Source: Sinotaia quadrata | Lineage: Eukaryota; Mollusca; Gastropoda; Architaenioglossa; Viviparidae | Direction of reading: 5' to 3' | Assembly (NCBI GenBank): GCA_028829895.1 | Contig: CM054182.1 | Coordinates: forward strand, 34,356,879-34,420,878 | Length of the DNA stretch: 64,000 nucleotides | Part shown: piece by piece, positions 37,701 through 52,060 of the stretch | Layout: each line of letters opens with the position of its first letter | How positions within the stretch are numbered: the stretch's first letter is position 1 | The notes under the pieces: generated by a model | The model's input: only the letters and a program-made list of their open reading frames with translations | What the model was told of the DNA's origin: nothing | Database searches by the model: none | Translations under genes and position numbers: made by a program

Positions 37701-40700
37701 TGCAAAGTTAAACCAGTCAAAAATGCATTCTAGCTTGGTAGTTGTATTAATCACTGACCTATTCATTAATTCACCTCTCAGATGACTAAACATTTGCCTT
37801 TTACATTATACTTGATTCTTTAAATCATTAAAGGGGAATATATCATTATTCTGTACCAAAAGAAATATGATCATTAATATTTTAGTTATTATTTGGGATA
37901 TTTTTTTTTTACTTGCATGCAGTTGAAATATATGTTCTCTTGAGATGAGTTAACTTTTCAAAAGAAAAAATATACACATTTTAAATTATTTTTTTTATTT
38001 GCTTATTTTCTGGATGGTCTGCATGTAAATGAAGACAAATTAAGTAATGTACTTTTGTTTCACTTTGAGTTTTAAAACTATTGTGCTGTTGTGAATTGTT
38101 CAAAGAGTAGGTATCTTGTAACAATATCAGTACCTTTTGAAATATAGTGCACCATTATAGTAATTTACAATGTTTTCTTTTCACAGATCAGCCAACTTCT
38201 AGTTAATACAATTTATAAAGTCTAGTATACAGAGCACATAAAACCATATTTACAAATCTGTCGATAATCAATCAGTATTTGAAATGTATTGACACTGTGG
38301 CATTAACATTTGATAAGAAATACTCAGCAATGCTATTCGATTCAGATTTCACTGTTGATTACAATAATGATGGTTTTATTCTTTATGAGGCATGTTCGTT
38401 TGAATAAAAATCATATTAAACTACTGCTTTGTTTTCAAAAAGTCACTTGAAAATAAAATAAAAATATTGCACAGTTGATTGTATATTAAACATTTTTATT
38501 AATAAATTTTTGAATCTATAATTTATAAAATTGATACAATGATGTAGTTTTTAGCGGGCTTGTGAAAGTTAAGCAAAATACTGAGAATTTACCGGGCATG
38601 ATGAGTGTGGTATTGGTAGAATATTTTGTAAATCTAGCAAGTCTCTTGAAATATACCCATAAAAACGTATATAAAAAAATAATCTTAATAATTTTATAGT
38701 GAACTTTTTTTTGTTAGAGGTTGTTTTATTTTGATCTGATACTGTAATATTAGCAATAATTTATATGCTTTGAAATTTGTGTTAAATGAAATACATTTAC
38801 TTATTTGAGTAAATGTGATACGTTTGGTCTACATAGGCTTCTGGCTAAGGGAAATAACTCTTCCTGCACTATTTCAGATCCCTTGTTTTGGTCAGAGTTA
38901 AGGTTTTAGTATGCAAAAATTTATGGAACATTTCCTGTTCTGCTTATGAGAATGAGGCTATTTTTTTGTTTAATTAAACATTATAAAATATCTAGGCATT
39001 ATAGATTTTCAAATTAAAATACTCTGAATTTTTTAAAACAAAATTTAAATCGCTAAATTTATTGATATAAATGAGTGTGGTGGTCACTTTTTTAAAACCT
39101 GGTTTATTATCTTGCTTCAACTCATTCGATCATTTCTCCCTTCACCTCAACAGTGATCGTCTTTTACATTGATTCTGCTCCTCAGAAAGAAAAAAGACCG
39201 GTATTGTAAAGCTTAGCCTTCGGAAAGAATTTTATATTTAAATTTGTTTCACAGCGCAGCTAGTAATAATACGGTCATAAATAAAGACTAGGTCATTGCG
39301 ACCTAGGCAGTATGGATTCTAACAGGCCGTTTTCTGGCGCCAAAGAAATATGATATCTGTATCAAAAATCTCTCCTCTACTTTTGTAGAGGTTCTGTTGA
39401 AGGGACGGTTCTTAATGTAATACTTTTGTATGATCCGCCTACATCTTTCCTCGCCGAGAGCGCGGGAACTCGAACGAATACACACACACATCTATACATA
39501 TTTGCATGCATACTTTACTCAAGTTTACTGACATTCTACATTTCCGCATGGAATAAAATTCTATAACTGCAGGGCTACGCGGAGTCCTGTGAGTGATCGG
39601 CTAAAACCGTCTATATGTTGTGTATCGGTTATATTGTTGAGAAATTAAATTAGTTCTGAGAATGATTCCCCCCTTCCTATCCCTTTGTTTACAGTATGGA
39701 TGTTCTAGGTACTTAAGATGATTTACAGTCATAATCGCACAGCTAGTCACATACTCAAACATCGGACCAAGCGTGCAGGTACCGATCCACTATCAGTTTG
39801 GTAGAGCCTTCAGCGTGTCGTCGTTATTGGTGTCACTGTATTTTTCTGGTAAAATTTACAATGCCAATCTAGAGTTATACAGCATGTGATATTAGCCCTA
39901 TTGGACTTTAAAACGTAAGAGACATCTACTGTTGAGAGGCGATTCTGTAAAAGTTTAATGCTTTCCGAGACCTACGTCACTGGTAGAGTGATGATATATA
40001 TAATGTAATAGAAGATAATTTTATCAGTTGTGTCCATAGAACACGAAGTTGTTGTTTTGTTTGTTTGTTTTTTGGTCAGCCAAAGATTTCAGCACATTTA
40101 ATTATTTAGCAAAATGGATTGAAATTCATTTACATTATTTGTGATTTGTTACTAAATCAATATTAATGCTAGCTCTTCTATGGACGGACTGTCAATAATA
40201 TTGTCAATATTGAAACTTTTGCAGAAACACTGATTCAATGAACGTGCTTTGCAGTATATTCTATATGGATCAGTGTGAAGTTATAAAATTAGAATATCTT
40301 CAGTTTCACATCATATTTAGAATACTATTGGTATATGTTTGTATACAGATAAAGTTATTACTCTCACGAATTCTGATGTGTCTAAGTCAAAAGTTGAAAT
40401 CTACCACCTCTTGACAACAGCCCAAACACTAAATTTTGCAGGGTATACAGTTAATTAATTAATTAAATAAGAACACTTTTCATTGTTGTTGGTGGTAGGG
40501 CACCTTTGTGTGTATACGATCGACCAGAATGTTGGTTAAGTTTAGTAGGAGTATTAGCCGCGGCGATCATATATATATATATAGATGTCACACACTGTGG
40601 AGAGTTGGGGTGGAGTTGGCATACAGGTAAAGCTGGGTCTCCTGTATATTCTTGCCTCTAACTAATCGCGACATTTCGAGTCTTGCTACCTAATGACGTG

Positions 40701-41688
40701 TGCTTTGGCGTTATCATGTTGTCTTTAGCCAATTGTCCCACTCTCCTTCTCCCTTTCATGCTGTAAATAAAGAAGTACATGTATAAGGTTCTGCTTTTCT
40801 AGTACATATATAATAATTTGAACAATAACCTTGCATAGAGACGTGTTCAGTATTGTGTATATTAGATGTTTTTATTTTTGAAATTTTCATTATGATTTTG
40901 TCAGGGTATTGTGGTACACACTATACCTTATATCGTTGAGTGGGAAAGGGAATTAACTTACTGCGGATGGAAAATTCACCCAAACTAAAACTGTCGTGGC
41001 AGATGTCGAAAGCTTTACATTTCCATTGCGTACCGCATGCTCTGACAAAAAGTAAAGTTGCCACGTACATGCCAGGTTTGACAGTTTGGGCCGACATCAG
41101 TCAATATCGCTCACATTGTCGACATTCGGAAGTGACTTCGTTACATTTTACTTGATGAATAGACCTATCTTTAGCCGCGAGACTAGCGCGCAGTACAGCA
41201 GTAGTGTTTGTCATTGTGCGCACATGCCTAAATAAAGATGGATGGACTGACTGTATACAGAACCAATCTCTCGTCGAGCTGGCTCAACAAGGGCACAACG
41301 TTTACTCGTTGTAATTCTTTGCCACTCCATCCGTGATACTTGGACTGTCACAGTATCGGCGCAGTTCGTGTCATTGTAAAACAAGCTAGTATACGGATGC
41401 CATTATATATTTCGTCAACAAAAGCAAACGACAATTTTACACCGCCCGAGTGGTAGTGACAAACCGATTAGTGTAATCCTACGGTTGCTCTAGTTTTAAA
41501 ACAACCTCGGTGTGAAAAGGCATGTCGCATGTTGTGCACTTCTGTCTCTAAATCGGGCTGTGCTACAGAACTACGCGCGTCATGCCAGTTTTGTCAGCGG
41601 GGTTAATGAATTGAGTGACCTCGCATACCTTAGCGTCGTTAGCTGGGCGGTGAAGCAGTGTCGACACTTTTCGGCATACGTTGTTTCA

Positions 41689-41697
41689 ATGGTACAC
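41689..41697 (+). CDS. Candidate alternative first exon, coding end (3 codons)
   Basis: ATGGTACAC is followed directly by GTAAGT, a near-ideal donor (GT at 41698). The three codons end in phase 0, as exon 1 does, so it could replace exon 1. If the exon is real its 5' UTR lies in the CpG-rich sequence upstream. Alternatively it is a purely untranslated exon, or a chance donor. No protein evidence is available. Confidence 0.25.
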
Positions 41698-42801
41698 GTA
41701 AGTAGGCCGGCTACTGAGTTGGACTTCTTTAGTTTGCTTCTCTAAGTCTGTGAGTGTGATGCTGAAAACTTGTGTCACCACTAAGAATCCAGAAACACCG
41801 TTTACGTTTGTCTACTTCCAGAATATGTGAGCCTTCTCTTTCACATCAAAACGAATTTGTATAATTTCGGTGAAAACAACCGAGATACTTCTTACTATGG
41901 CTTAATTGCTGAAGGCCGGAAAGAAGGGGCCAAAGTAAGCAGACGACAGCCTGTGTACACAGATTGCGGCACGCAGTGACGTCATTTTTAAAAAGTTTGA
42001 ACTTACTAGTGCGGTAAATAGGTGGGAGGAAACCCTTGCCCGATTAGTTGGATTTGCACGAACGCAACAAAGCTCAGTTGTTTTGGCAGAGTTTTGTTTT
42101 GCTCTGCAAACAGTTTTGTCAAAGTGAATATACTTTTCCGAGGAGAGAAGAGAGGCGGAGATGTCAAGAAGTGCCAGAGTAGATCTGATGTAGAATTAGA
42201 CTGTAGGAGAAAAAATTAGATTTGAGATTGATTAATTGGTGTTGTAATGTTTAAATGGTGCAACTTGCAAGCAGTTCTTTAAAAAGAAATATGGTGTAAA
42301 GGAAAAGTATTTGCAGCGTTTTGCATTAGACTTTACAACTACCAAAGAGTGTGTTGGTACTAGTAAGATCAAAAAAAAAAATCGCAAACAAACAATACAA
42401 CGGACGTATTCATCACACAAAGACGGCACCGAGGCGACAGTATTTGCTTCCGCGCGTGACGTTAAGCCCATACCGGACATAAGGGACTTCGGTGACAGCT
42501 TTTCCCTGGCCGAGACCTCATCTGTGTGCAGTCGTCATCCCCACACCTCCCCAGTCTAAACTCTCTCCCCTCTCCCCTTGCTACTTGTTCCCTCATCTAG
42601 GTCATTGTAGTGTCAGTCCAGTCGGCTCGTGTGTTCGTCGCGGAAAGGTAAACTGCCATTCCCCGTCCGAGGCTGACCCATTTTGTTCTTTACCTCTTTC
42701 GAGAGGGGAAGACATTTTCTAGACCGCCTTGGTCTGACTGCGACATTGGATTCTGAGGGATGAGCATCGCGAGGGAGCTTGGCTAATTCTTCCTCTCCAA
42801 G

Positions 42802-42831
42802 ATGTTGCTGACGGCGCCTATGTTTGCATCA
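42802..42831 (+). CDS. Candidate alternative first exon, 10 codons (MLLTAPMFAS)
   Basis: ATG at 42802 in 'ccaagATG' runs 30 nt to a GTGAGT donor (GT at 42832), ending in phase 0, the same as the exon at 27736. An in-frame TAA (42784-42786) precedes it and closes a short upstream frame beginning ATGAGCATC, 8 codons long. The setting is the CpG-rich pocket at 39-43 kb. If used, it would give a protein with a much shorter and different N-terminus. The frame continues unspliced to about 43008 without known motifs, so a small unspliced protein is the alternative. I treat this as plausible but unproven. Confidence 0.35.
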
Positions 42832-45800
42832 GTGAGTAAATTGACCGTCTTCTTACCGTGTATGATGTTTCGCTCACTACCAGTGCTTGTCCGCCTCCAC
42901 AGACTTGAGGCGATTGGCCGTGGCTGCCCTTGCTGTACGCATGCATTTCATTCCACTTGTTATCTTTTCATTCATTCGCTCATTCCTATAGCTTTGCAAA
43001 GAGTTTAGTCAACATGTCTCTCAGTTTCCACTCGGCTTCTAGTGGGCTCGACGTGTGCATAGGCGTATGGGTGAATTGGCAAAGATTTAAAACTCTTACC
43101 TTGCCGCTTTGAAGTGGGTATAATAAAAGACGGTGTTTGTATTATTCTATTTCTGTGGGCTTATTGAAACAGCTTAGCTAGTTCAGTGTGCAACAGTACT
43201 ATTGACACTATTGTGTACCCGTCAACTCGTTATAGTCTGAAGATGAGCATATAAACTAAGGGAATTGGATGCATTAGGCCCCAGGCCCCACTGACAATAT
43301 TTCGTATTAGTGTAACTGGATTTGTCAGCCTTAGTGGCGTTTTTAGTTGTAAATCTTCGTGTACCCCACCACACTCCTTGGCTCTATGTTCACCAGCTGT
43401 AGTTTAAAACTTGCTGAGCCTATTTTCAACACTAGGTAACATTGCCACAAGCTACTACAGTTATTGATACAATTGTGTGGCTGTATTGACTCTTCACCTT
43501 TCATTCAGGGTACCTCACTCTTCTAACCTCATGCACCCCCCCAAAAAATAAAAGCAATCATTTCACCCCTCTTTATCTTACATCCCATTGTGATATATTT
43601 TGTAGGGCGCTGTTTTCCCTGAAACATATTGATATTCACCAGTTTACTGTTTAGAATCAGCTGCATGTTTATTATTTAATCATCCACTCTGACAATGGTA
43701 TATTGAGTTGGTTCTTATTTTGATTTGTCTTGGAAGTGTTTCAGAAATTGGAGTGACAGTGACATATCAGTTGTTGGATTACACTGCTCAAATTCACAAT
43801 TTTGTTTATAAGTACAATGTATTTAATTGAGATATTTTAAATATATCAGTTTCCTCCCCAACCCCTGAATACCACCCCCCACTCATAAAACCATTTTAAG
43901 AATGTTCAACAGCTTTCCTTTATCTAATGGTTCAAGAGTACAAAAATTAACACTAAGTTAATACCATTTTTTTTAAAAAAAACATCTACTTGAGAATATA
44001 TTCAGATAAATTATTTGCCAAGTAATCCAAATTTAAATCATAAGTGTTCTTTTTCAAATTAATATGCAGTTTCAAAGATGTAAACTTTTGAACATTTTTT
44101 CCAAACTATGTCAAACAGATATAGTGACCTATAATATTATAATATACTTTAATAATTATGTCATTGCCTCCACACACATTCAAATATATTCTGGACTGCT
44201 GAAGATATATATAATTTTTTTAATTTGATTTTACGATTAATCACAGGAACGACTAGCTACTGATCTAGCATGATTGCATTTCAGAAAGGAAAATTATTAT
44301 ATTACTTTTATATGGGTGTATAATAGACATATATGATAAGGGTAGAACATAATTTTGAAAGATAATAGTGCCTAGTTTCAAGTGAGGAAGGTTAGATTTC
44401 ATAACTTTTCTTACATGCACACTGGACTGTCAATCCAGCTAGTGATGTCTGCCATTTATATGTGCATTGCTGTAAATCTGTTAACAATTATAACTATAAG
44501 TCAAAGTAACAGCTCAAGTTCATCTGAGTAGCAAAATGTGTCTCAACCCATTTATTTGGGAACTTGAGCATGGGGGACAATTTTTACCTCTTTGAGTCAA
44601 ACAGCAGTGGTACAAGTTTCATAAAGTGAAAAGTAACAGGGCAGTATTAATCATAAACATATATTTTTTTCAGATTGTCTATTTTGACATGTTAATTTAA
44701 CAGAAATGGGCCTGTAAATAGGTGATAAACATTATGTTTGGTTTTGAAATGAGAGAATATTAGAAGTGAGTTATTTGTTGCATATCAGCAAAAGAGTTTG
44801 AGAATATGTTTGGAGGGTGGATGAGTATATAGAGTGACACTAGTAAATGTAGTCTGTGCTGTGTTTCTTTAATTAATTGTAGAATAACATTCTGAAAAAG
44901 ATTGAAACTTGAGACAGAAACTGTAGAAGTGACCTGGTGGCATTTTCCTCCAAGCATTTCCTGCCAACAGTGCACCTTATTCCTATTTCTGTTCATTGTG
45001 AACCTTTGACATTACTTTCAGCTTCTTTGCTTTCTGACAGCACATTCTATTATTACTAATCCAGTCTGTCTAATCTTGCACTTTTGCTCAATATTTATTA
45101 AAATTCCATTAGTTAGTAAATATTAGTATGCATGCTAAATACTATATCTGTTGATAATTATTTTTGTGGTTAATTATATTAAGTTTTGCCTGTTTTTGTT
45201 AATTTGTTGTTTTTGTTTTGTCATAGCTTTATTTCTGTTTTTATTCCATTCTGATTTTGGTCAAATACTCTATAGTTTAACCTCATTACCGAATATCCCA
45301 AGTTACATACCAGTACATAAGGCGAACCCTAAGTTAATTTAGTAATAGTACATTTACACCACATGCTTATCCAATGAAGACTGTTCTACCCTGTCACTAC
45401 TCTAATTTAGTAATTAGCTAAAACTAGGTGAGAAGATATAGAAATTTAACTTAGTCATTATACCATTTAAGCTGTCTAGTGCATGTATAACAACACAGAT
45501 TGCAAGTCAGTGGAAGCAGATGATAGATTTATCTAGTCCAGCAACATTCACAATGAATTCACTTATTAAACTATAATATTTGAATGCTAGGCAAATAGAT
45601 GTTATTACTTAGAAAGTAGATCTAGGTAGCTCAGCCCACCAAATAACTACTGTCGTATAAACATCTTTTTTTTTTTTAAGCAATGTTTGAATTTTTAGTT
45701 TTGTCAAATTCCTATCATGTGTTTATTAGCAATTGACAGTATGTACACAGTGGAATTTGGTGGTGAGGTGCAAATAAATATTAATAATAGTAAAATAACA

Positions 45801-48800
45801 ATAAAATATATATTAAAAAAAACAACCAATACACACAAAGGATACTTTTTTTAAAAAGTAAATAATTATGACAATAATCAGTAGCATAAAATTAATAAAC
45901 AAATTAAATATGCACAACTTTAAATTACAGGAAGACATTGCAGTGTAATTGTATAGAGACTTCATTTGAGTCATTTACTGATTTAGGAAAACATTTGATT
46001 GGTTTCAATCCTACTATGCTATCAACAAATACAAGTTATGCTCAAGTTTCTTTTTATAATCTCTCAAGATAATAAATATTCATTTGACTTCTGTCTGGCT
46101 TTAAAGTTCAATAAAAATGAAATTAATATTCTAAAGCAATATCTGTAGTGATTATAAATCTCCCTGTTTAGAATGCAAATAAGAAATTTAGAAATAACTG
46201 TCCTGCAAGACAGTGTTAAGAACTACTATACCTGTGCTACTGACTTTTACTGTTTAATAAATCTTCTTCAAGCTTTCCATTCTATAGAGTAAATTATTTT
46301 AATTTGTTCTGTGAGTGCATTTTACATATTTTTTATTAGGGGTATATTTGCCCAAATATTTACTAGTAGTAACAAAAACTAATATTTATTACAATATTAG
46401 TAGTAATAAATTACTAGAAAGAGTACAATTTACACTGAGGTATGTATAGTTCATTAATTGTAATTTGTATGCAACTATTATTTTTTATTATTAAACCTAT
46501 GCAAATACTACTTAACTTACTTAGAACTACTAATAAAAACATTAAATTACTGCGTTGTTTCAAAACTGATCTTGTGTAATTTTTTTTTTCAAATTGCTTA
46601 TTATTTGCTACTTATAATTTTAAAAATACATAACATTAACAAAGATATATGTTTGGATTTTTAGTTTGGCCTTTGAGTGGACATTCTTAGTACTTCAAAT
46701 AAAATATAAATAAAACATTATAGTTCACAACCTTTCATTAATTAAATAAACACCTTGCTAATGAAGTCACTGTGAGGATGCATTGGTATTTTCTGGTATA
46801 TAAATATATGCACAAATGCTTTTAATATTTTATATATAAACATAAAATATAATACAACTCATTAATTATTATTAACAATCATGCTGGTGATTTTTTTTTT
46901 TTTAAAGTGAGCCATCAATATTAAACGTGATTTAAAAAATGAAAAATTACAGATTAAATTTGGTATATTTTGAAGTGTTTCAGTTGTCTAATAGTAACAC
47001 AGGTAGTTATTATTATATTAATATTATTGTTACTGATTAGTGTAAAATAAGGATCCATCCTTGATTAAAAGTTTATGAAACAAATTAGGGCATTTAAAAA
47101 ATTTATGACATAAGTTTTGTTTTAATTTTTTATATATGTTTTCCTTAATGATCTTGCAATGCTTGAAAATATTTAACCAAGAAATAAAATATAAAAAATA
47201 ATTTAAAATTATTGACTGAGCAGATAAATAAAATAATGTATATATTATAATTTAATAATACATGTACCTAAATGCTAAGAAAAAGAATCATACTGTATAT
47301 ATGTATAAAGTGAAATTTCCTGGTGCTCATCTCAAATAGGTTTCTGGTAAATAATTATCATATGTATAAATAATTTAGTATTCATGTATTGTAAGTCATT
47401 TACAGATTGCCCTACTGTTATAAATGAAAGTATAGGAATTAATTATTATTACTCTTCATTTAGTATTACTAATACTTTGAGTTTGAGTACTGTATACTTG
47501 ATGGATCTGTTTCTAATAAGGGTAATATTACCTGTTTGCATAATGTGTGGAATGAATGTAATAAAAACTAATATATGCTAAAGATATGGATTATATAATT
47601 GTAATCTAGTTAAAATTTGTTACTTAACTACATATTGGATGAGCTATGAAGCAAACATAACTGATCATTTGATGAAGCATTAAATTATAATGTACACATT
47701 TAGATATAGCTTCTTCAGTTCTTGATCACTTTTGCCTGAAAGCAGTCATTATAATTATCGTGGGATTTTTGTTGTTTTGTTTTTTAATCAGTGTTATTAT
47801 TAAATGTTTCAAAGACTTTGATCAGTAGGTAGCTTCGAGCTTGACTTCAAAAAGTTTATTTATTTATCTATTGATGGAATACTGTCTTCTTTCAATCATG
47901 AATTTTCTACAAATCTCATTTCTTTGGCAAAGTTAATTGTGAACAAATATACTGAAAGAAGAAAACCACTCTCAAGAAATGACACAAGAGCAATGAAGCA
48001 AAGACTCAGTTTATTATTCCTCTCATTTGATGTCAATTGTCATACACACAAGGCCCGAGTTCTGTCTTTAGAATTTCTTCAAGATCATGTGGTTTGAGCA
48101 TTTTTGAATGGTTAACAAAAAAAAAATGGCCAGAATAGCTGGTTTCTTTTGAAAGTGGGGGTTTATTCGATTGTTTTTAATTGGTTACAGGGTTTAAAAT
48201 GGATTGATAAAGAGTTTTAGGAAAACAATACTTACACTTGTCTGCATGCGGGGGAAGGGATCCTTTTACTAAGCAATACAACCTGGCAATATATTATATT
48301 GTTTTGACCAACTGTTACTTTTCCACAACTATGGTCCATATTCTCTGTAACAATTGCTTTTCTCATGTAACAGTGAGTGACCTTTTCAGCTTTCAGTTGC
48401 TTTTGACACATTTATTGATTTAATGATTTATTCACTGTAATTATTTTCACTTTTTTTAAAATTTGTAATGTTATATTATTACCATTTAGAAACTTGATGC
48501 TTGCAGTCCTCTTCTCCCTCCCCTTAAAGAATACACTGTTCTCTCTCCTCCTCTGCCCCCTCCCCAAACAATCTTTATCTCTCAGAGGCCTGACAAGGTA
48601 GAATTGCATTTTGTTATCTCTTCCTGAAGGAGCCAAATTTCTAAGTTATACAGTTAATTCAAGAGATCTACCAATGTAAGTTGTTATAACTATAGTGTAT
48701 ATTATAAGCAAAATATAAAGCCATTTATTGTTTAATTTCTGTCAAATTTTTTCCAAATCTAATTTTCATTTATTATTATCCAGTATTTACTTTTCAAAGC

Positions 48801-49030
48801 TTAATTTTTTTAGCTTTGTATTTTTGGCTTTATTTAAGTAATAATTTATCGTTTAAAAAATACTTTATAGTGGTTTATATCTACAGATTCAGTATATTTC
48901 AACTTTCAAAAAAAGATAACTGCATAAGAGCACTTTGTTCGTATTACTCTGGTTTTGATACTAGTACTGTACTAACTTCATTCTACATGGCACATTTTAG
49001 AATCTAATCAGTTTTCTTGGTTCTTTTACA

Positions 49031-49150
49031 CCATTGGTTCTCAACCTTTTTTCCCCCATGCACCCTTTTCACCATATTTGAGAATGACATTCCCCCCCCC
49101 CTCCTTTCCAAGTTTGTCTGGCTCCAAAAGGTGCATTCCAGATAATATTG
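49031..49150. mobile_element. Possible hAT transposon end fragment
   Basis: 'cattggttctcaaccttttt' followed by a 'cccccatgcaccc' stretch closely resembles the CAGTGGTTCTCAACC ends of hAT elements. The matching opposite end (GGTTGAGAACCACTG) is not found downstream, so it is a fragment or a chance match. Confidence 0.35.
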
Positions 49151-52060
49151 AAAATCTTTTATTTTTTCTTTATTAGTAGTACATGCACATTTACTTGGAT
49201 TATTTTTATAGTAAGTGGAGTGTTACACATTTAATAGCAATAGAAAATGTTGATGGATTTTAAAACTTGAATAAAAGTTTTTTTTATTCATAACTAATTA
49301 CTTAACAGACTAAAGTTCTGCAGACAAAAAAATGAAATATTTATTTTTACTTTTAAATATAATATGTGACAATAATTGAATAAAGTGTGAATTCCTGTAG
49401 GACCTTTTGGTGTTGGACAGTTTCCAATATCATGAGGCCCTAATGAAGACACTTTTCTTTTGCTTGCCATTTAGTTATATCTTCATTTACAGCCTTAATA
49501 CAAATAATCACTAAAAACAAATAACCAGTGTTTTCAGGTTCCAGTGACATTCAGTTAATCATAGAACAGCAGAGATGTTTGAGGTAGAGTTTTCTTAGAA
49601 ATCAAAGGGAGCAATTTGCTTTGGGGGCATGCAAACATGGGGAATTTCTCTGGTGGCAATCCTGTGGATAAGTTAGACCAGTTTCATCCCCAGATCAGCT
49701 TGTTAAGAACATTATTGGCACCTTGAATAGATTTTCTTGTTTACAGGGCATTTTTGTAATGTGGTTGGTGTGTGTCAGTGTGCATAAATTTGTGACCTAC
49801 TGTATTACTATTTTTAGAAGCCTGAGAATGGTGTATGAATTCAACAGTGGTGTAACAAATCATTTATTTGGTCCTTGTAGTTTTAATCACTTTAGCAAAT
49901 ACTACAGTGCAACTGTAAGTTCTTTGTATATTTACAAATTTGGGGTTTACTCCTTTGCCTTGAAAGAGAACAATGTTCACAGAAATATAATTTATGTATA
50001 TGTACATCTATTTACATATTCATTTTTTATTGATGAAAGACTGTTTCTTAGTGTCTTTTACAGTTTATATATTTTTCTAGGACTAAACAAAGACAGCTTC
50101 TGCTCATAGCATTAATTATGTTTTGAAAATAAGTTTGATATTTATTCTGCCAGCCCCTGAATAGCAATAGATGAATCATATTAGAATATACAAATTATAT
50201 AAAATTTATAATGGTTTTTCTTTTTTTTTTTTTAAATATAGGCATTTAAAAATAAATGTCTTTTTTTTCCCCCTAGATTTTGTATACAAGTATGAATTAA
50301 AAAAGAAGGTAGTCTGTTAAATGCAATCAAAAATGTTTTGAATCAATACTTTTTTGTTCAGAGCTAATGATACTTGTATGATTTGTTTCCCCACTCATTT
50401 TTATACTTTTGTGTATGTCTAAGTTCAAGTAGTGCTGGGGTTCATTTAATAATAATAAGAGTAACATTGAATTAACAGAAAATTAGTTATTAAACGTAAT
50501 GCTAATGTTATTAGTTATATTGTTTAAAATCAAGCTGTATTTTCAGATGTATTAATAGCACTTTTCTTTAGGAAATTAAATCAGTAGTTGTAAGATTTAC
50601 CTGAGAAACTGAAATTTGTTGAATAACTTTACAAAATTGTCCAAAAACAGAAATACTTTGTTATTGGATTTTTTTTTTTTTAATGAAGCTCACTGCAATG
50701 AAAAATTATTGTCTGTCTTTATTTCATTATATGGTTTCAAACTTGTTACATTTGTTTTGAGAATGTTTTTTGGACACGAAACCACCTTCAGAAGATTATG
50801 TGTAAGCTTGAGACATTATTGTAAACAATTTTCTTCTTTTATCTTGACATTTATCACATAATAACTAATATCTAGTTTTGAGTTTAGGGATATGGTACAA
50901 GGTATGCCTGTTTATTGGCATTACTTTTTCTTTGGTTATTTTACAAGTTTGTGGCTTTCTCAGATCTAGTCACTCTCCTCTCTTAGTCTTAGATTAATAG
51001 ACAACTGTACAGTTTAGTTAGTACTGTAACATATCACATAACTAATCCAATAGCAGTATTTCATGTTGGCTACACATTTATGATTGATTGCATGTAGGTT
51101 TTCCTCTTTTGAAAAGTTGAAATTCCTTATCCAGAAGTAACTGTTAGATATACACTATCGTAGATTATTCATTTTGGATTTATTTTCACTTTTCTCATAA
51201 ATGCCATTTATTATAACTGATATTCTCAGTGACTTAGTCCTCATGAAGATAATGCACAGTCTGTTTCATTCGGCTGTTGGTTTCTTTGCCATTGTTTTGT
51301 ACAGATCAGATGTTAGTGAATGTACATGTGGCTTGAGCATTTCCTTATTACTTATTCCAAAGGTCAGCTTTTATTTTTATTTTTAAAAATAATTAGCTCC
51401 TTCAGAACATAGCGGCTACAACAAGTGTGTGTGTATATTAAGTGCTTGAGAGATCTTTTTAGCATACACCATTTGGTAATTGACTGACAAAAGTGTGTTT
51501 CCGCTGCCTGCTTAACACACCGGACATAGCAAAAGTGGATGTGAGGCTTGTCAGGAAAATAGCTGATTGTATTACCATACCCATGATCTAGTTGTCGACA
51601 AGAAGGGAACCTTTGTTTGGTTGGAGTTGAAATTGGCTATATACAGCATACTATATGAAACACCACAAGGCAGATTTTAAAAGGAAGTTGTGTACCTCTA
51701 GTCTGAGTGTATTATTAAATGATGTCTTGATGGTGTAAGTATTTTGTGAAATGAACACATCATCAGCTGCTGCAAGTGTAAGTATGAGAGAAAGAAAATT
51801 TGCTGTTTTTAAAAAATAAAACCAAGATATATTCATAAGTATAATTTTATGGATTGTGGTGCAGTATTAATAATGCTGCGCTTTTTCTTTATAAACTGTC
51901 AAGATAAAAGTAAATCAAGAAAATAAAATCTTTAGGAAAAATGTTATTTTGTTTAATTTTTATTGATTTAAGAAAATTGCTCTTATTTTAAAGTCACATG
52001 GGTGTCATTTGTGCATATCCTAAATGCAAGTGTTTGTTGTTTTTTCGCTCTAACCACCTG

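Larger units (their letters stand above)
27934..39150 (+). other. Long first intron, part 1: AT-rich, CpG-poor
   Basis: Starts at the GTAAGG donor. About 11 kb with no coding signature, few CpGs, and almost no tandem repeats, in sharp contrast to the region upstream of 27 kb. It includes a 45-bp tandem duplication (28756-28845), a 20-bp duplication around 'attagtcggatatgg' (about 36561-36600), and the hAT MITE. Open frames here are short and AT-driven. Confidence 0.6.
39151..43400 (+). promoter_or_regulatory. CpG-normal pocket inside the intron; candidate internal promoters
   Basis: CpG frequency rises abruptly compared with both sides. Within it are a TATA-like (AT)n at about 40568-40582 with a CAG|GTAAAG donor at 40627, a GTAAGT donor at 41698, a TGACGTTA at 42457-42464 and a GTGAGT donor at 42832. 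Together these suggest alternative transcription starts. A decaying unrelated repeat cluster could also carry CpGs, but I see no repeat structure here. Confidence 0.4.

Noticed and set aside
42311..42559. 82-codon frame in the first CpG pocket
   Set aside because: No splice-bounded structure or known motif; probably 5' UTR or intergenic-like sequence.
49723..50109. 128-codon frame in the intron
   Set aside because: It starts at TTG, has AT-driven aromatic/hydrophobic composition, and shows no recognisable domain.
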